Below are positions 8,870-17,155 of a DNA stretch of 64,000 bases, piece by piece. Positions within the stretch are counted from its first letter, which is position 1. The number at the start of each line of letters is the position of its first letter. Position numbers and translations under genes: made by a program. Origin of the DNA: VXPW01 sp965115815 (lineage in GTDB: Bacteria > Pseudomonadota > Alphaproteobacteria > TMED109); assembly GCA_965115815.1 (NCBI GenBank), contig OZ220465.1:1426001-1490000 (forward strand), written 5' to 3'. Below the pieces are notes generated by a model, which saw nothing but the letters and a program-made list of their open reading frames with translations, was not told the DNA's origin and ran no database searches.

Positions 8870-9707
8870 TCACCCCGCGACCTCGGCGATTCTGGTGGCG
8901 ATCCTGTTGGCGGCGGACTTGACGGGATCGTTGGCGAGATGGGCGTAGCGGGCGGTCGTCTGGACCTTGTTGTGTCCGAGCAGCTTGCCGATCATCGGCA
9001 GGCCCTCGCCGACCAGCAGACCGCCGCTGGCAAAGCTGTGACGGAGGTCATGGATGCGCAGATCCTCGATGCCGGCGCGCTTCAGGATGCGATGCCATGG
9101 GCCATGCAGGCAGGCGAGATGGGCGCCCGGCTTCTGGCCGGGGAATACCCAGGAGCTGTCGCCGGTGCGCCGTATGCCGCGCAGCACCGTGACGGCAGGT
9201 TCGCCGAGATGCACGATCTTCGCTCCGGTCTTCGAATCGGGCAACCGCAACTCGCCCCGGTCGAGGTCGACATGGTCCCACCGCAGGGAGAGGATTTCGC
9301 CGCTTCGGCATCCGGTCAGCATCAGCAACCGGATGGCCGCGACCGCCTCGGGCGAAGCGAAGCTCTCACGCTCGGCTTTGCGCAGGGCGGTGCCGAGGCG
9401 GCGGTATTCGTCGTCGGACAGGAACCGCTCGTGCTTGCGCTCGGGGTACTTCCTGACGAACCGGCACGGGTTGACGCCCTCGGGGCGCATCTCTCAGACC
9501 TCGGCCATGGTCAGCATGCAGGAAAGCACGCCGAGGGTGCGGTTGGCGTGGCCGGGAACGTCGCGCATCTCGTGATGGAGGGCGGCGGCGTCCGCCCTGC
9601 CGATATTGGCGACCCGGCGCTTGCCGAGCCGGGGGAGGATACGCTTGTCGATGATTTCGCGGTAGAGCCTGGCGGTGTTGGGCTTCCGATGGTCGGAGGC
9701 GTAGTTC
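8870..9707 (-). pseudogene. tyrosine-recombinase integrase, N-terminally cut and with an in-frame TGA
   Basis: The catalytic domain is well preserved: LTGCRSGEILSLRWDHV (first catalytic Arg), IHDLRHSFASGGLL (HxxR), LGHNKVQTTARYAHL (His and the nucleophilic Tyr). Upstream in the same frame lies the SAM-like DNA-binding part (HRKPNTARLYREIIDKRILP). The two parts are separated by a TGA at 9494-9496, at a position where related phage/plasmid integrases usually have Trp (AEV-W). The N-terminus is lost at 9707, where an ISNCY-like element begins. Downstream re-start at the ATG at 9490 could give only the catalytic part. No attachment site was recognised. Confidence 0.85.
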
Positions 9708-11563
9708 GTGCCCGCCCGAAAATGCCCCTTTCGGATGGTCTGCCGGCGCAATTGCGGGTTGGAACCCTCCCTCGGTGCCCCGTCCGCTCGGTTTCCGGGG
9801 GGATTTCTGCCGATGGGCAGCGGCATCCGGGCTTGTCCCGCCGCGAATCCGGCGGCCGGGGCGCGCGGCTCCGTTCCCGCCCCCGGCGGGCTTCGCAGAT
9901 GGGGTGGAAGGAAGCCGCCGTCAGGCGGCGCGTCTTCGTCGTCGTTGGGCCCGGGCCCGGGCCCGTGCCTGCCGGTGCAGCAGCCGCCCGATTCGGTGGA
10001 CGTGGAAGGCGGTCACGGACCGTGCCACCATCCGGGCAAACCCGTCCGCCCCATACGACAGGACCCGGTCCATGCCGCGTTGTTCGAGGTTGTGGATCGC
10101 GGACTCCACGGCCGGATGCTGTCGACGCATCTTCCGGAACGTCGGATCGGCTTCCCGTTTCCGGTCCGCCGGACCGAGCATTCCCTTCTTCGGCAGCACG
10201 TGGTGCTCCAGCAGCTCGTCCAGGGTGATCCGGTTGGAGGGGCTGGGAAAGCCCCGATCGAAACTGCACAGGCGGAGGTCGGGGAAGCGAGCCTGGGCTT
10301 CTCGGATCCTGGGCACGGCAGGATCCACGTCTCCGCCTTCCCACAGGACCCGATGGTGCAGGAGGAAGCCGTGCTGATCCTCCAGCACGGCCACCGGCAC
10401 TCCGAGTTCCACCGGCACCCCGGCCTTGCCCTTCACACACCAGCGTGTGTGCTCTTCGAAGATCGAAAACCCCTTCTCGCTCTGCGGAATCTTCTCACCC
10501 TTCAGCAGACGGCGATCCACCTGGTGGATCTGCCGGCGGGCATGCTTGAGGTACGACTCGACCGAACGCACCGTGGGGATCGGGACGCCTCGCTCCCGAA
10601 GCACCGGTACCGTCTCTTCCGCCCGCCGGACCCACGCACGGCTGGCGTCGAGGTACGCCTTGACCGGCTCCGGACGGGCCCGTCGGGTCTGCCGAACCTG
10701 CTGGAAATGCTGCTGCAGTTTCCGGCTCCCATGCTGCCACTGCCGCCATCCGGACACCCCCAAGCGTACGGCGGCGCGACCCGTATCCCGCACCAAGCAA
10801 CGCATCGCATCCCACAACAGATGGACATCTGTCGGGTAGTGCACGTCCGTCTTCACCACGAACGAATCGCAGCGGCCCCGCAGGGGGTCGTCCGACCGAC
10901 GGCGGCCCCGGTCGTCCGCGCCGTCCGCGCCGTTCGTGCCGTCCTTCCGCTTCCGTGTCCGCTTCCGCTTCCGTACCCTCGCATGGCCTTTCTCCGCGAT
11001 CAGCTGCGACACCTTCCCCAGCACTTCCGGTGTCAGCAAGCTCACGTTGTCCACCCTCGTCTGATATCCGTACCGGGTGTGATCCCAGATGTCGGTGTGC
11101 CCCAGAAACTTCCGAACCGTCCTGTGCTCGTTCACCCGCTCGTGCATGGGATCGAAGTCCTAGCCCAAGCCCTGCTTCCGGAGACCCATCACCAGGATCT
11201 TCCACAACTCCATGCCGGGACGCCCTCGCAGGCGGGATACCTCGGGAAGGATCCCCTCCTCCAGAATCTCGAACCACCGGACCCGGGTCGACCGGTCGGC
11301 ATACACGTACTGAAGGCCACGCAGCATCGGCGGAATGTCCTCCCGCGAGTGTACGTGGATCTCGATCTCCTCGATCGCAACCTGGCCCCATTCCAGCTGA
11401 GGGCGGACGGTCTCCCGCAGGGCCATTCTCCCGAAGATTCCCGAATCCCGCGCGATTTTCCGGCCCCAGCGGCCGATTCCCGCCCCACAGAGGGATTCTT
11501 CACCCCTTCAATAGCACACTTTCATCACTGGAGTCAACTGGTTGTACTTTTTCGGGCGGGCAC
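9708..11563 (-). mobile_element. ISNCY-like insertion sequence, copy 1 (inactive)
   Basis: The element is 1856 bp with ends GTGCCCGCCCGAAAA and its inverted complement. The left flank is TAGTTC (9702-9707) and the right flank TAGTTA (11564-11569), consistent with a 6-bp duplication differing at one base. It lies head-to-tail with copy 2. The two copies differ by roughly a tenth, and each has its own matched pair of ends (this one lacks the CACC of copy 2), so they are two insertions rather than one duplicated in place. It carries one transposase gene with a nonsense codon. Confidence 0.8.
9921..11426 (-). pseudogene. ISNCY-like transposase, interrupted by an amber codon
   Basis: The protein is collinear with the intact transposase of copy 2 (QVAIEEIEI near the start, GRPGMELWKILVMGLRKQ, RCDSFVVKTDVHYPTDVHLL, GVPVAVLEDQHGFLLHHRVL, CSFDRGFPSPSNR, VESAIHNLEQRGMDRVLSYG). 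A TAG at 11160-11162 stands where copy 2 has Cys (LG-C-DFD). The frame is otherwise open to the stop near 9921, so a single nonsense codon after about 88 residues disables it. Initiation at an internal ATG (11147) would give a truncated protein. Confidence 0.85.
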
Positions 11564-11781
11564 TAGTTAGTGCCCGCACCGAAAATGGTCATTTTGGCGG
11601 CCCTTCCGGCGAAATTTCGGGTTGGACCCACCCTCCGGGGCCTCCGGTCGCTCCGTTTCCAGGGGATTCCTGCCGATTCGCAGCGGCATCCGGGCCCTTC
11701 CCACCCAGAATCCGGACGCTAGGGCGAGCGGTTCCGTTCCCGCTCCCGGCGAGCTTCGCGGATGGGGTGGGGGCGCCGCCG

Positions 11782-13242
11782 TCAGGCGGCGCGTCTTCGT
11801 CGTCGTCGGGCTTGGGCCCGGGCCTGTCTCTGCAGCAGCAACCCGATGCGGTGGACATTGAAGGCCACCATGGAGAGCGCCACCATCCGCGCAAAACCCT
11901 CCGCCCCATACGACAGGACCCGATCCATGCCGCGCTGCTCGAGATTATTGATGGCGGACTCCACAGCCGGATGCTGCCGGCGCATCTCCCGGAACGTCGG
12001 GTCGGCGACCCGTTTCCGGTCGGCCGGACCGAGTTTTCCCTTCTTCGGCAGCACGTTGTGATCCAGCAGTTCGTCCAGTGCGATCCGGTTGGAGGGACTG
12101 TGGAACCCCCGATCGAAGCTGCACAGGCGGAGGTCGGGGAAGCGGGCCTGGGCTTCCCGGATCATGGGCACGGCATGATCCACGTCTCCGCCTTCCCACA
12201 GGATCCGGGAGTGTAGGAGGAAGCCGTGCTGATCCTCCAGCACGGCCACCGGCACTCCGAGTTCCACCGGAACCCCGGCCTTGCCCTTCACGCACCAGCG
12301 CGTGTGCTCCTCGAAGATCGAAAACACCTTCTCTTCCTGCGGGATCTTCTCGCCTTTCAGCAGGCGGCGGTCCACTTGGTCGAGCTGCCTCCGGGCATGC
12401 TTGAGGTACGACTCGATCCGGAGAATCCTGGGGGCTCCGACGCCTTGCTCCCGAAGCGCGGGAACCGTCGCTTCCGCCCGTCGGACCTCCTCCCAGCAGG
12501 CGTCGAGGTACGCTTGGATCGGCCCCGGACGGGCCCGCCGGGTCCGCCGAACCTTCTGAAAGAGCCGCTGCAGCCTCCGGCTCCGATGCCGCCACTGCCG
12601 CCCTCCGGACACCCCCGCCCGCAGGGTTGAGCGGCCCGTCTCGCGCACCAGGCAACGCATCGCATCCCACAGCAGGTTGACGTCCGTCGGGAAGTGCACA
12701 TCCGTCTTCACCACGAACGAATCACAGCGGCCCCGCAGGGGCTCCTTCGACGGGCGACCGCCCGGGCCGCTCTTCCGCTTCCGCTTCCGCTTCCGCACCA
12801 GCGCATGGCCGCTCTCCGCGATCAGCTGCAACACCTCCCCCAGCACGTCCGGCGTCAGCAGGCTCACGTTGTGTACCACCGTGGGATACCGGTACCGGGT
12901 CTCGTCCCAGAAGCCGGAGTGTCCCAGAAACTTCCGAACGGTATGGTGTTGGTTCACCAGCTCGTGCAGACGATCGAAGTCACACCCCAGGACCTGCTTC
13001 AGGAGACCCATCACGAGGATCCTCCACAGCTCCATGCCGGGACGCCCTTTCGTGTGGGACACCTCGGGAAGGATCCCCTGCTCCAGGATCTCGAACAACC
13101 GGGCACGAACCGACCGGTCGGCATACACGTGCCGAAGCCCGAGCAGCAGCGGCGGAATGTCATCCCGCGAGTTCTCGTCGATCTCGATCTCCTCGATCGC
13201 AACCTGACCCAATTCCATCTGCAGGCGAATGACGTTTCGCAT
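11782..13242 (-). CDS. ISNCY-like transposase (intact)
   Basis: A 486-residue protein catalysing movement of its element. It begins MRNVIRLQMELGQVAIEEIE, has an N-terminal region with LLKQVLGCDFDRLHELVNQH, and a DDE-type core suggested by CDSFVVKTDVHFPTDVNLLW, ELGVPVAVLEDQHGFLLHSR and LRLCSFDRGFHSPSNR. A strongly basic tail (QARAQARRRRRRAA) ends it. The frame is uninterrupted. An adjacent copy lets one see which residues are conserved. The gene stops about 200 bp before the left end of the element, the usual place for the 3' non-coding end. Confidence 0.85.
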   Translation of the reverse strand: MRNVIRLQMELGQVAIEEIEIDENSRDDIPPLLLGLRHVYADRSVRARLFEILEQGILPEVSHTKGRPGMELWRILVMGLLKQVLGCDFDRLHELVNQHHTVRKFLGHSGFWDETRYRYPTVVHNVSLLTPDVLGEVLQLIAESGHALVRKRKRKRKSGPGGRPSKEPLRGRCDSFVVKTDVHFPTDVNLLWDAMRCLVRETGRSTLRAGVSGGRQWRHRSRRLQRLFQKVRRTRRARPGPIQAYLDACWEEVRRAEATVPALREQGVGAPRILRIESYLKHARRQLDQVDRRLLKGEKIPQEEKVFSIFEEHTRWCVKGKAGVPVELGVPVAVLEDQHGFLLHSRILWEGGDVDHAVPMIREAQARFPDLRLCSFDRGFHSPSNRIALDELLDHNVLPKKGKLGPADRKRVADPTFREMRRQHPAVESAINNLEQRGMDRVLSYGAEGFARMVALSMVAFNVHRIGLLLQRQARAQARRRRRRAA

Positions 13243-13331
13243 GGCAATTCTCGCGAAGATTTCCGAAAATCCGGCCGATTCTCGACCGCATCGGCCGATT
13301 CCCGCATCAAAGCGGGATTCTTCGTCCCCTC

Positions 13332-13359
13332 TATATCACGATTCCACTTTCAGAGTCAA
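13332..13359 (-). promoter_or_regulatory. predicted promoter of the intact transposase
   Basis: On the minus strand TTGACT (13354-13359) and GATATA (13332-13337) are 16 bp apart, just inside the right end of the element and about 90 bases before the transposase ATG. The -35 hexamer lies close to the terminal inverted repeat, a common arrangement that lets the transposase bind over its own promoter. Confidence 0.5.
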
Positions 13360-13392
13360 GCCATTGTACTTTTTCGGTGCGGGCACTAGTTA

Positions 13393-13585
13393 GTGTCTGC
13401 ACGGGAAATCATAACACATTGTATGTGCAACCATATTTGGAATCTGGGGAACCGAAGATTCCTTCTTTGAGGGCATATGACGGCATATTCCGCTGAAATC
13501 AGGCTGGATTCGATGAATCTTCGCCCTGTCAATATTGAGTTTTCATTCATGTAATCCGACTCTTAGGGATTTTCCGGGCAGGCAC
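13393..13585. repeat. 193-bp AT-rich non-autonomous element (family C) with ISNCY-like ends
   Basis: The stretch begins GTGTCTGCACGGGAAATC and ends GATTTTCCGGGCAGGCAC. These inverted ends resemble the ends of the two adjacent ISNCY-like elements (GTGCCCGCACCGAAAA). It is flanked by TAGTTA on the left and TAG on the right; removing the next element restores TAGTTA there too. The inside is strikingly AT-rich for this genome, has no frame, and holds no transposase. It looks like a MITE mobilised by the neighbouring transposase. Confidence 0.7.
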
Positions 13586-13588
13586 TAG

Positions 13589-13833
13589 TAGTACGGAAAC
13601 GTTGGATTGGGGGCTGCAGGCATGAGCTGGCCCCGATGCTCAGACCTGACACCTGATCCATAGAGGCCCAATAATCCCATTGTGTTCTTTATCTGATCCT
13701 TAGAAGCGGTGCGAGAATCTCAGCGAACAGCCCGGTTCCAGTGGGTGCCGACACAGACCGATACGGGGCCGACACGGGCCGACACGGAAATACCGCCCCA
13801 TCCTGCAGCCATCAATGCAACGTCGGTGGACTA
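13589..13833. repeat. ~245-bp MITE-like element, family B, copy 1
   Basis: The core starts TAGTACGGAAACGTTGG and ends with an imperfect complement (…CCAACG-like to GGACTA), giving inverted ends of about 32 bp that both run into GGCTGCAGG. CTAG flanks it on both sides (13585-13588, 13834-13837). A second copy lies at 51606-51855, also between two CTAGs. CTAG duplication is typical of the IS427 group of the IS5 family, so this is probably a non-autonomous IS5 derivative. It carries no gene. Confidence 0.8.
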
Positions 13834-14190
13834 CTAGTTACGGTCCGCCGTCAACATGACCGCGCCGATGCGATGCGCGAGCGCGAGATAGACGCAATCG
13901 TAGATCGGACGGTCGAGCGCCAGCGCCAGACGCACCGCATCGGCGGAGACGGTCTCGTCGGCGCCCCAGCGCACGGGCATGTCCGGCACGTTGGCCAGCA
14001 GGACGCCCGCGGCGCGGCGTTCTATCTCGCCCGCCCGCGCCTTGCGTCACAGTGCATTGGCGACTTCGGAGGCCATCAGGCGCGGCGCGTGCAGCTCCTC
14101 GCTGCCCATCGCCAGCTCCTGCGCAACGCCAGCATCCCCTTCGAAGATCAGCCACTTGACCGCCACGCTCGCATCGACGACGAAGCGCAT
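13834..14190 (-). pseudogene. VapC-type PIN toxin with in-frame TGA and cut C-terminus
   Basis: The frame starts at an ATG overlapping the stop of the antitoxin gene and reads MRFVVDASVAVKWLIFEGDA, with the first PIN aspartate. LHAPRLMASEVANAL then meets TGA at 14047-14049 and continues RKARAGEIERRAAGVLLANV, DRPIYDCVYLALAHR and VMLTADRN. The YDCVYLALA and TAD segments hold the remaining PIN acidic residues. Relatives usually have Trp where the TGA is. The frame ends at a TAG made by the CTAG copy of the adjacent small element, so the last residues are replaced. Doubly disabled. Confidence 0.8.
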
Positions 14191-14450
14191 CAGAAGTTAT
14201 CGCGGTGACCGTGGTCGCGGTCCTCGCGGATCAGCACTTCCGCCGGCGTGTGCTTGCGCCCTTCGGTCAGAGGACACAGTCGTTTCATGGCCTCCCCAAA
14301 CGTGGCGCGCTTCGCCGCCATGTCGTCGTCGGCGGCGCATTCCAGTACATGTCGCACCTCGCCCTCCAGGGAGCGGTTGTTCAGGGCGGCGCGCCGCTTG
14401 AGGCGATCCACCACATCGTCGTCGAGTTGTCTCACGTTGATCGTCGCCAT
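14190..14450 (-). CDS. VapB/FitA-type ribbon-helix-helix antitoxin
   Basis: An 86-residue protein starting MATINVRQLDDDVVDRLKRR, the ribbon-helix-helix DNA-binding pattern, followed by AALNNRSLEGEVRHVLECAA and a C-terminal toxin-binding tail. I chose the ATG at 14450 because GGAGG lies directly upstream; longer in-frame extensions are not conserved-looking. Its stop overlaps the toxin ATG. It forms a type II module with the broken PIN gene and, unlike that gene, is intact. Confidence 0.82.
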   Translation of the reverse strand: MATINVRQLDDDVVDRLKRRAALNNRSLEGEVRHVLECAADDDMAAKRATFGEAMKRLCPLTEGRKHTPAEVLIREDRDHGHRDNF

Positions 14451-14675
14451 CGGTTTGCCTCCGAACATGCCATCATATTGGCAGCGTTTCGTCGCGGCAT
14501 TTGCAAGCCCCCGGGACGGCCATCGGGGGACATTCGCGGCCACGCGGTGACAAGGCTGCGAGACCGTCCGTTCGGACTTTGTTCTTCGTGTTGCGAGCAC
14601 ATACATGGCCGGTATGGACCGCCCTGAATCCGCCCGTACCGTCGCCGCACTGCCCCGGCCCCCGAGCCGGGGAGG

Positions 14676-14922
14676 ATGCCCGCAATGGTAGCATCAATCG
14701 GCAAAATCGCCTCGTCGACGCAGGGCGTGGGGTACTCCGAGCGCGATGGCTACTACGCCAGGGACGACAGGGCCCACAAGGACGCGAGCGCCTGGGCAGG
14801 CAAGGGTGCGGAGTCGCTGGGACTGTCGGGGCCGGTCGATCCCGCCGCGTTCCGCCGCGTCCTCGAAGGCGAGGTCCTCAGCGGGCGCCGCCTCGGGCGC
14901 AAGGAATTCGACGGGATCTTCT
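14676..14922 (+). pseudogene. N-terminal stump of a MobF/TrwC-type conjugative relaxase
   Basis: About 80 residues match the beginning of MobF relaxases: MVASIGKIASSTQGVGYSER, DGYYARDDRAHKDASAWAGK, then LGLSGPVDPAAFRRVLEGEV and LGRKEFDGIF. The start has the tyrosines of the catalytic region, but the HUH histidine motif and the helicase part (normally 700 or more further residues) are absent. Homology stops near 14922 where a transposase scrap begins. It shows that a conjugative or mobilisable plasmid or ICE was once integrated here, in line with the integrase and toxin-antitoxin genes alongside. Confidence 0.75.
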
Positions 14923-14929
14923 GTGGTGC

Positions 14930-15235
14930 GCACCAGCGCCGCCATGAATCCGCTCAATGCCGTGCCCGGATACCGGAACCTGCGCATGGTCGAGGACCGG
15001 TTCCGCCGCGCAAGGGTCCAGTGGCGCGCCCGCCCGATCTGCCGCTTCCGCGACGGCGCCGGCCACGGCCCTGTCTTCCGCTCTGCTCCTCCTCCGCTCT
15101 CGTCTTCCGGGAGGACTTGGCCGACCGATGCCCTCCAGCCGGCATCACCGTCGAATGGGACGATCTGATCCGTGACCTCGATCGTCTCCAGCCGGCCACC
15201 ATCGGGTCGGTGACGTCGACTTACCGAGGGTCGAA
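14930..15235 (+). pseudogene. C-terminal scrap of an IS1634/IS4-superfamily transposase
   Basis: One frame gives YRNLRMVEDRFRRARVQWRA followed by RPICRFRDGAGHG. A second frame then gives LVFREDLADRCPPAGITVEW and DDLIRDLDRLQ. This is the order seen at the end of IS1634-type transposases (MVExxFRxxK, RPIYH, IRGHVF, then EWxDxIRDLDRL). There is one frameshift near 15065 and everything upstream is lost. It abuts the relaxase stump, so it may mark the event that cut that gene. Confidence 0.6.
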
Positions 15236-15618
15236 ATGCCGGGAACCCGGAGGGGCCGCGGTCCCGACGATCCGGTGCACAACCCCGGGACCGGCAGAAA
15301 TCCGGACCGGCTTCCTTCGATCTCGGTGTGGGATGGTCGTGGGACGATTGTGGAGTGCCCGCCGGCGCCGGACCTGCCGAAAGGCGTCTCCGTGCCGGGA
15401 CCGCGGTCGGCTGCGGACCGGTCGGCTGCGGACCGGCCGGCCGCGTGCCGGCAGGGTGCGGGTCGGCGCTGCCGCTGCGAAGACGGCGGGCGGTACGGTC
15501 TGGGGTTGGATCGGCCCGGTACGCGGGAGCCGTGTTGCGGATCCGGCGCAGGGCAGCTAGGTTCCAGCGCTTCGGCGGGCTCTGTCGGCCTGCTGCAACC
15601 CTTGGTGGAGATGCGGAC
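15236..15618. other. no gene seen
   Basis: No supported coding region. It contains GC-rich direct repeats (a GGTCGGCTGCGGACC-like unit twice near 15405-15435) and ends with the ribosome binding site of the HU gene. Any promoter for that gene must lie here, but I cannot point to a convincing one. Confidence 0.5.
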
Positions 15619-15891
15619 TTGAAGAAGAATGAACTGGTGGCCAACGTGGCCTTCGACACCGGATGCAGCCAGGCTGAGGTTGGCCGAGTCGTCGAGTCGG
15701 CGCTCCGCGCCATTGCCGAGACGTTGTCGGCCGGGGATGAGATCCGGCTTGCAGGATTCGGAACGTTCGCGGTGTCGTTCCGGGAAGGCCGTACCGGCCG
15801 CAATCCGCGTACCGGCGAGACGATTCAGGTGAAGGCGTCGAAATCGGTCCGGTTCCGCCCGGCGAAAGCTCTGAAGGAGGCCGTCAACTGA
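15619..15891 (+). CDS. hupB: HU family DNA-binding protein
   Basis: HU bends and compacts DNA as a dimer. The 90-residue protein starts LKKNELVANVAFDTGCSQAE, has AGDEIRLAGFGTFAVSFREG, and the DNA-intercalating arm RTGRNPRTGETIQVKAS, ending FRPAKALKEAVN. There is no usable ATG: the ATG at 15612 meets a stop after three codons. TTG at 15619 is preceded by GGTGGAG at 8 bases and gives the standard length. HU, then a tRNA gene, then nuoA is a familiar alphaproteobacterial order; the lon gene that often precedes HU is absent. Confidence 0.92.
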   Translation: MKKNELVANVAFDTGCSQAEVGRVVESALRAIAETLSAGDEIRLAGFGTFAVSFREGRTGRNPRTGETIQVKASKSVRFRPAKALKEAVN

Positions 15892-16129
15892 TCGGTTCCG
15901 GCCGGATGCAGTCGGCGGGGCGGCGGCACGGAACCTGGCGGTCGGAAGGCGTCCGCACCGCCGGTCCGGCGGGGGATCGCGTCGCGCTCCGGGACCGGGA
16001 ACGGTGACGCACGGGAGCGGAATCGCCTCCGCGGCCCGCGTCGGCGGAGAACTGCGCGGGCCAGGTTGACTCCCCTCGGCTGGGCTCCTAGAACCTGCTG
16101 GGACGAACCGTGAGCCTGTCCGTCCGGAC

Positions 16130-16207
16130 GGGGGTGTAGCTCAGATTGGTTAGAGCGCTGGCTTGTCACGCCAGAGGTCGCGGGTTCAAGTCCCGTCACT
16201 CCCGCCA
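16130..16207 (+). tRNA. tRNA-Asp (GTC)
   Basis: The gene folds as a normal cloverleaf: acceptor GGGGGTG with CACTCCC (one G-T pair), D arm GCTC/GAGC, anticodon stem CTGGC/GCCAG around TTGTCAC (anticodon GTC), and the T arm with GGTTCAAGTCC. CCA is encoded at 16205-16207. It lies 27 bp before nuoA and 238 bp after the HU gene. Confidence 0.96.
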
Positions 16208-16234
16208 CTTCCGTCGATCTGCGAGCCGGGGTTC

Positions 16235-16600
16235 ATGAACGCGCTCTTGGCGGACTATCTCCCCATCGCCCTGTTCTTTCTGGTTGCAGGGGCCATCGGC
16301 GGGGCCATGGCGGCAGGATCCTGGATCCTCGCGCCGCAGCGCCCCGATCCGGAAAAGCTGTCCCCGTACGAGTGCGGATTTGCCCCCTTCGACGACGCGC
16401 GCGGCCGGTTCGACGTGCGCTTTTACCTGGTCGCGATCCTGTTCATTGTCTTCGACCTCGAAATCGCGTTCCTGTTTCCCTGGGCCCTCGCCCTCGGCGA
16501 CATCGGATGGTACGGCTTCGGGTCGATGATGGTGTTTCTGGCGCTGCTGACTGCCGGATTCGTGTACGAGTGGCGCAAGGGAGCGCTGGAATGGGAGTAG
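16235..16600 (+). CDS. nuoA: NADH-quinone oxidoreductase subunit A
   Basis: NuoA is a small three-helix membrane subunit of complex I near the quinone site. The 121-residue product starts MNALLADYLPIALFFLVAGA, has PYECGFAPFDDARGRFDVRF (the conserved Cys loop), IVFDLEIAFLFPWA, and a third helix near residues 90-110. I start it at ATG 16235; the open frame extends further upstream into the tRNA gene, which is not coding. Its last codons overlap the start of nuoB by 10 bases. First gene of a complete nuoA-N cluster. Confidence 0.96.
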   Translation: MNALLADYLPIALFFLVAGAIGGAMAAGSWILAPQRPDPEKLSPYECGFAPFDDARGRFDVRFYLVAILFIVFDLEIAFLFPWALALGDIGWYGFGSMMVFLALLTAGFVYEWRKGALEWE

Positions 16601-17100
16601 ACGCGCCACCGTCCGGCCGCCCGGCCGTCGACGGCCTGTCGGATCGCGGGTTCGTCGTGACGCAGTTCGACCGCCTCGTCAACTGGGCGCGCACGGGTTC
16701 GCTGTGGCCGATGTCGTTCGGCCTTGCGTGCTGTGCGGTCGAGATGATGCATGCGGGCGCCAGTCGCTACGACCTCGACCGTTTCGGCGTGCTGTTCCGA
16801 CCCAGCCCGCGCCAGTCCGACGTCATGATCGTCGCCGGCACGCTCACCAACAAGATGGCGCCGGCGCTGCGGAAGGTGTACGACCAGATGGCGGAACCGC
16901 GCTGGGTCATTTCGATGGGAAGCTGCGCCAACGGCGGCGGCTACTACCATTATTCGTATGCGGTCGTGCGGGGCTGCGATCGCATCGTGCCGGTGGACGT
17001 GTATGTGCCCGGCTGTCCGCCGACGGCGGAGGCACTGCTGTACGGCATCCTGCAACTGCAGAAGAAGATCCGGCGTACGGGAAGGGTCCGCGGGGCGTGA
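16591..17100 (+). CDS. nuoB: NADH-quinone oxidoreductase subunit B
   Basis: NuoB carries cluster N2, the last iron-sulfur centre before quinone. The 169-residue protein has LWPMSFGLACCAVEMMHAGA with the tandem cysteines, DVMIVAGTLTNKMAPAL, VISMGSCANGGGYYHYSY and VDVYVPGCPPTAEALLYGIL; together these give the four ligands. The N-terminal 20 residues are variable. It overlaps the end of nuoA, implying coupled translation. Confidence 0.97.
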   Translation: MGVDAPPSGRPAVDGLSDRGFVVTQFDRLVNWARTGSLWPMSFGLACCAVEMMHAGASRYDLDRFGVLFRPSPRQSDVMIVAGTLTNKMAPALRKVYDQMAEPRWVISMGSCANGGGYYHYSYAVVRGCDRIVPVDVYVPGCPPTAEALLYGILQLQKKIRRTGRVRGA

Positions 17101-17155
17101 TCGGTGCTCGGGTGGGGGCGTGGGCCGGGGGCCTTCGATCCGGCTGCGGGCCGGG

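Larger units (their letters stand above)
11570..13386 (-). mobile_element. ISNCY-like insertion sequence, copy 2 (apparently intact)
   Basis: The element is 1817 bp with ends GTGCCCGCACCGAAAA and the matching complement. TAGTTA flanks it on both sides (11564-11569 and 13387-13392), a clean 6-bp duplication. It contains a single long transposase gene and a good promoter inside its right end. It is the only insertion sequence in the window that looks able to move. I assign it to the mixed ISNCY group from the transposase's general layout, not to a named subgroup. Confidence 0.8.

Noticed and set aside
8870..9707. Prophage
   Set aside because: Only an integrase fragment is present; no capsid, tail, terminase or lysis genes occur around it.
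9494..14049. Genetic code 4 (UGA as tryptophan)
   Set aside because: Many housekeeping genes end in TGA at family-typical lengths and use TGG for Trp. Two TGA-at-Trp codons in decaying genes are better explained by nonsense mutation.
16163..16234. A longer nuoA start upstream
   Set aside because: The extended frame runs through the tRNA-Asp gene; the ATG at 16235 gives the normal NuoA length.
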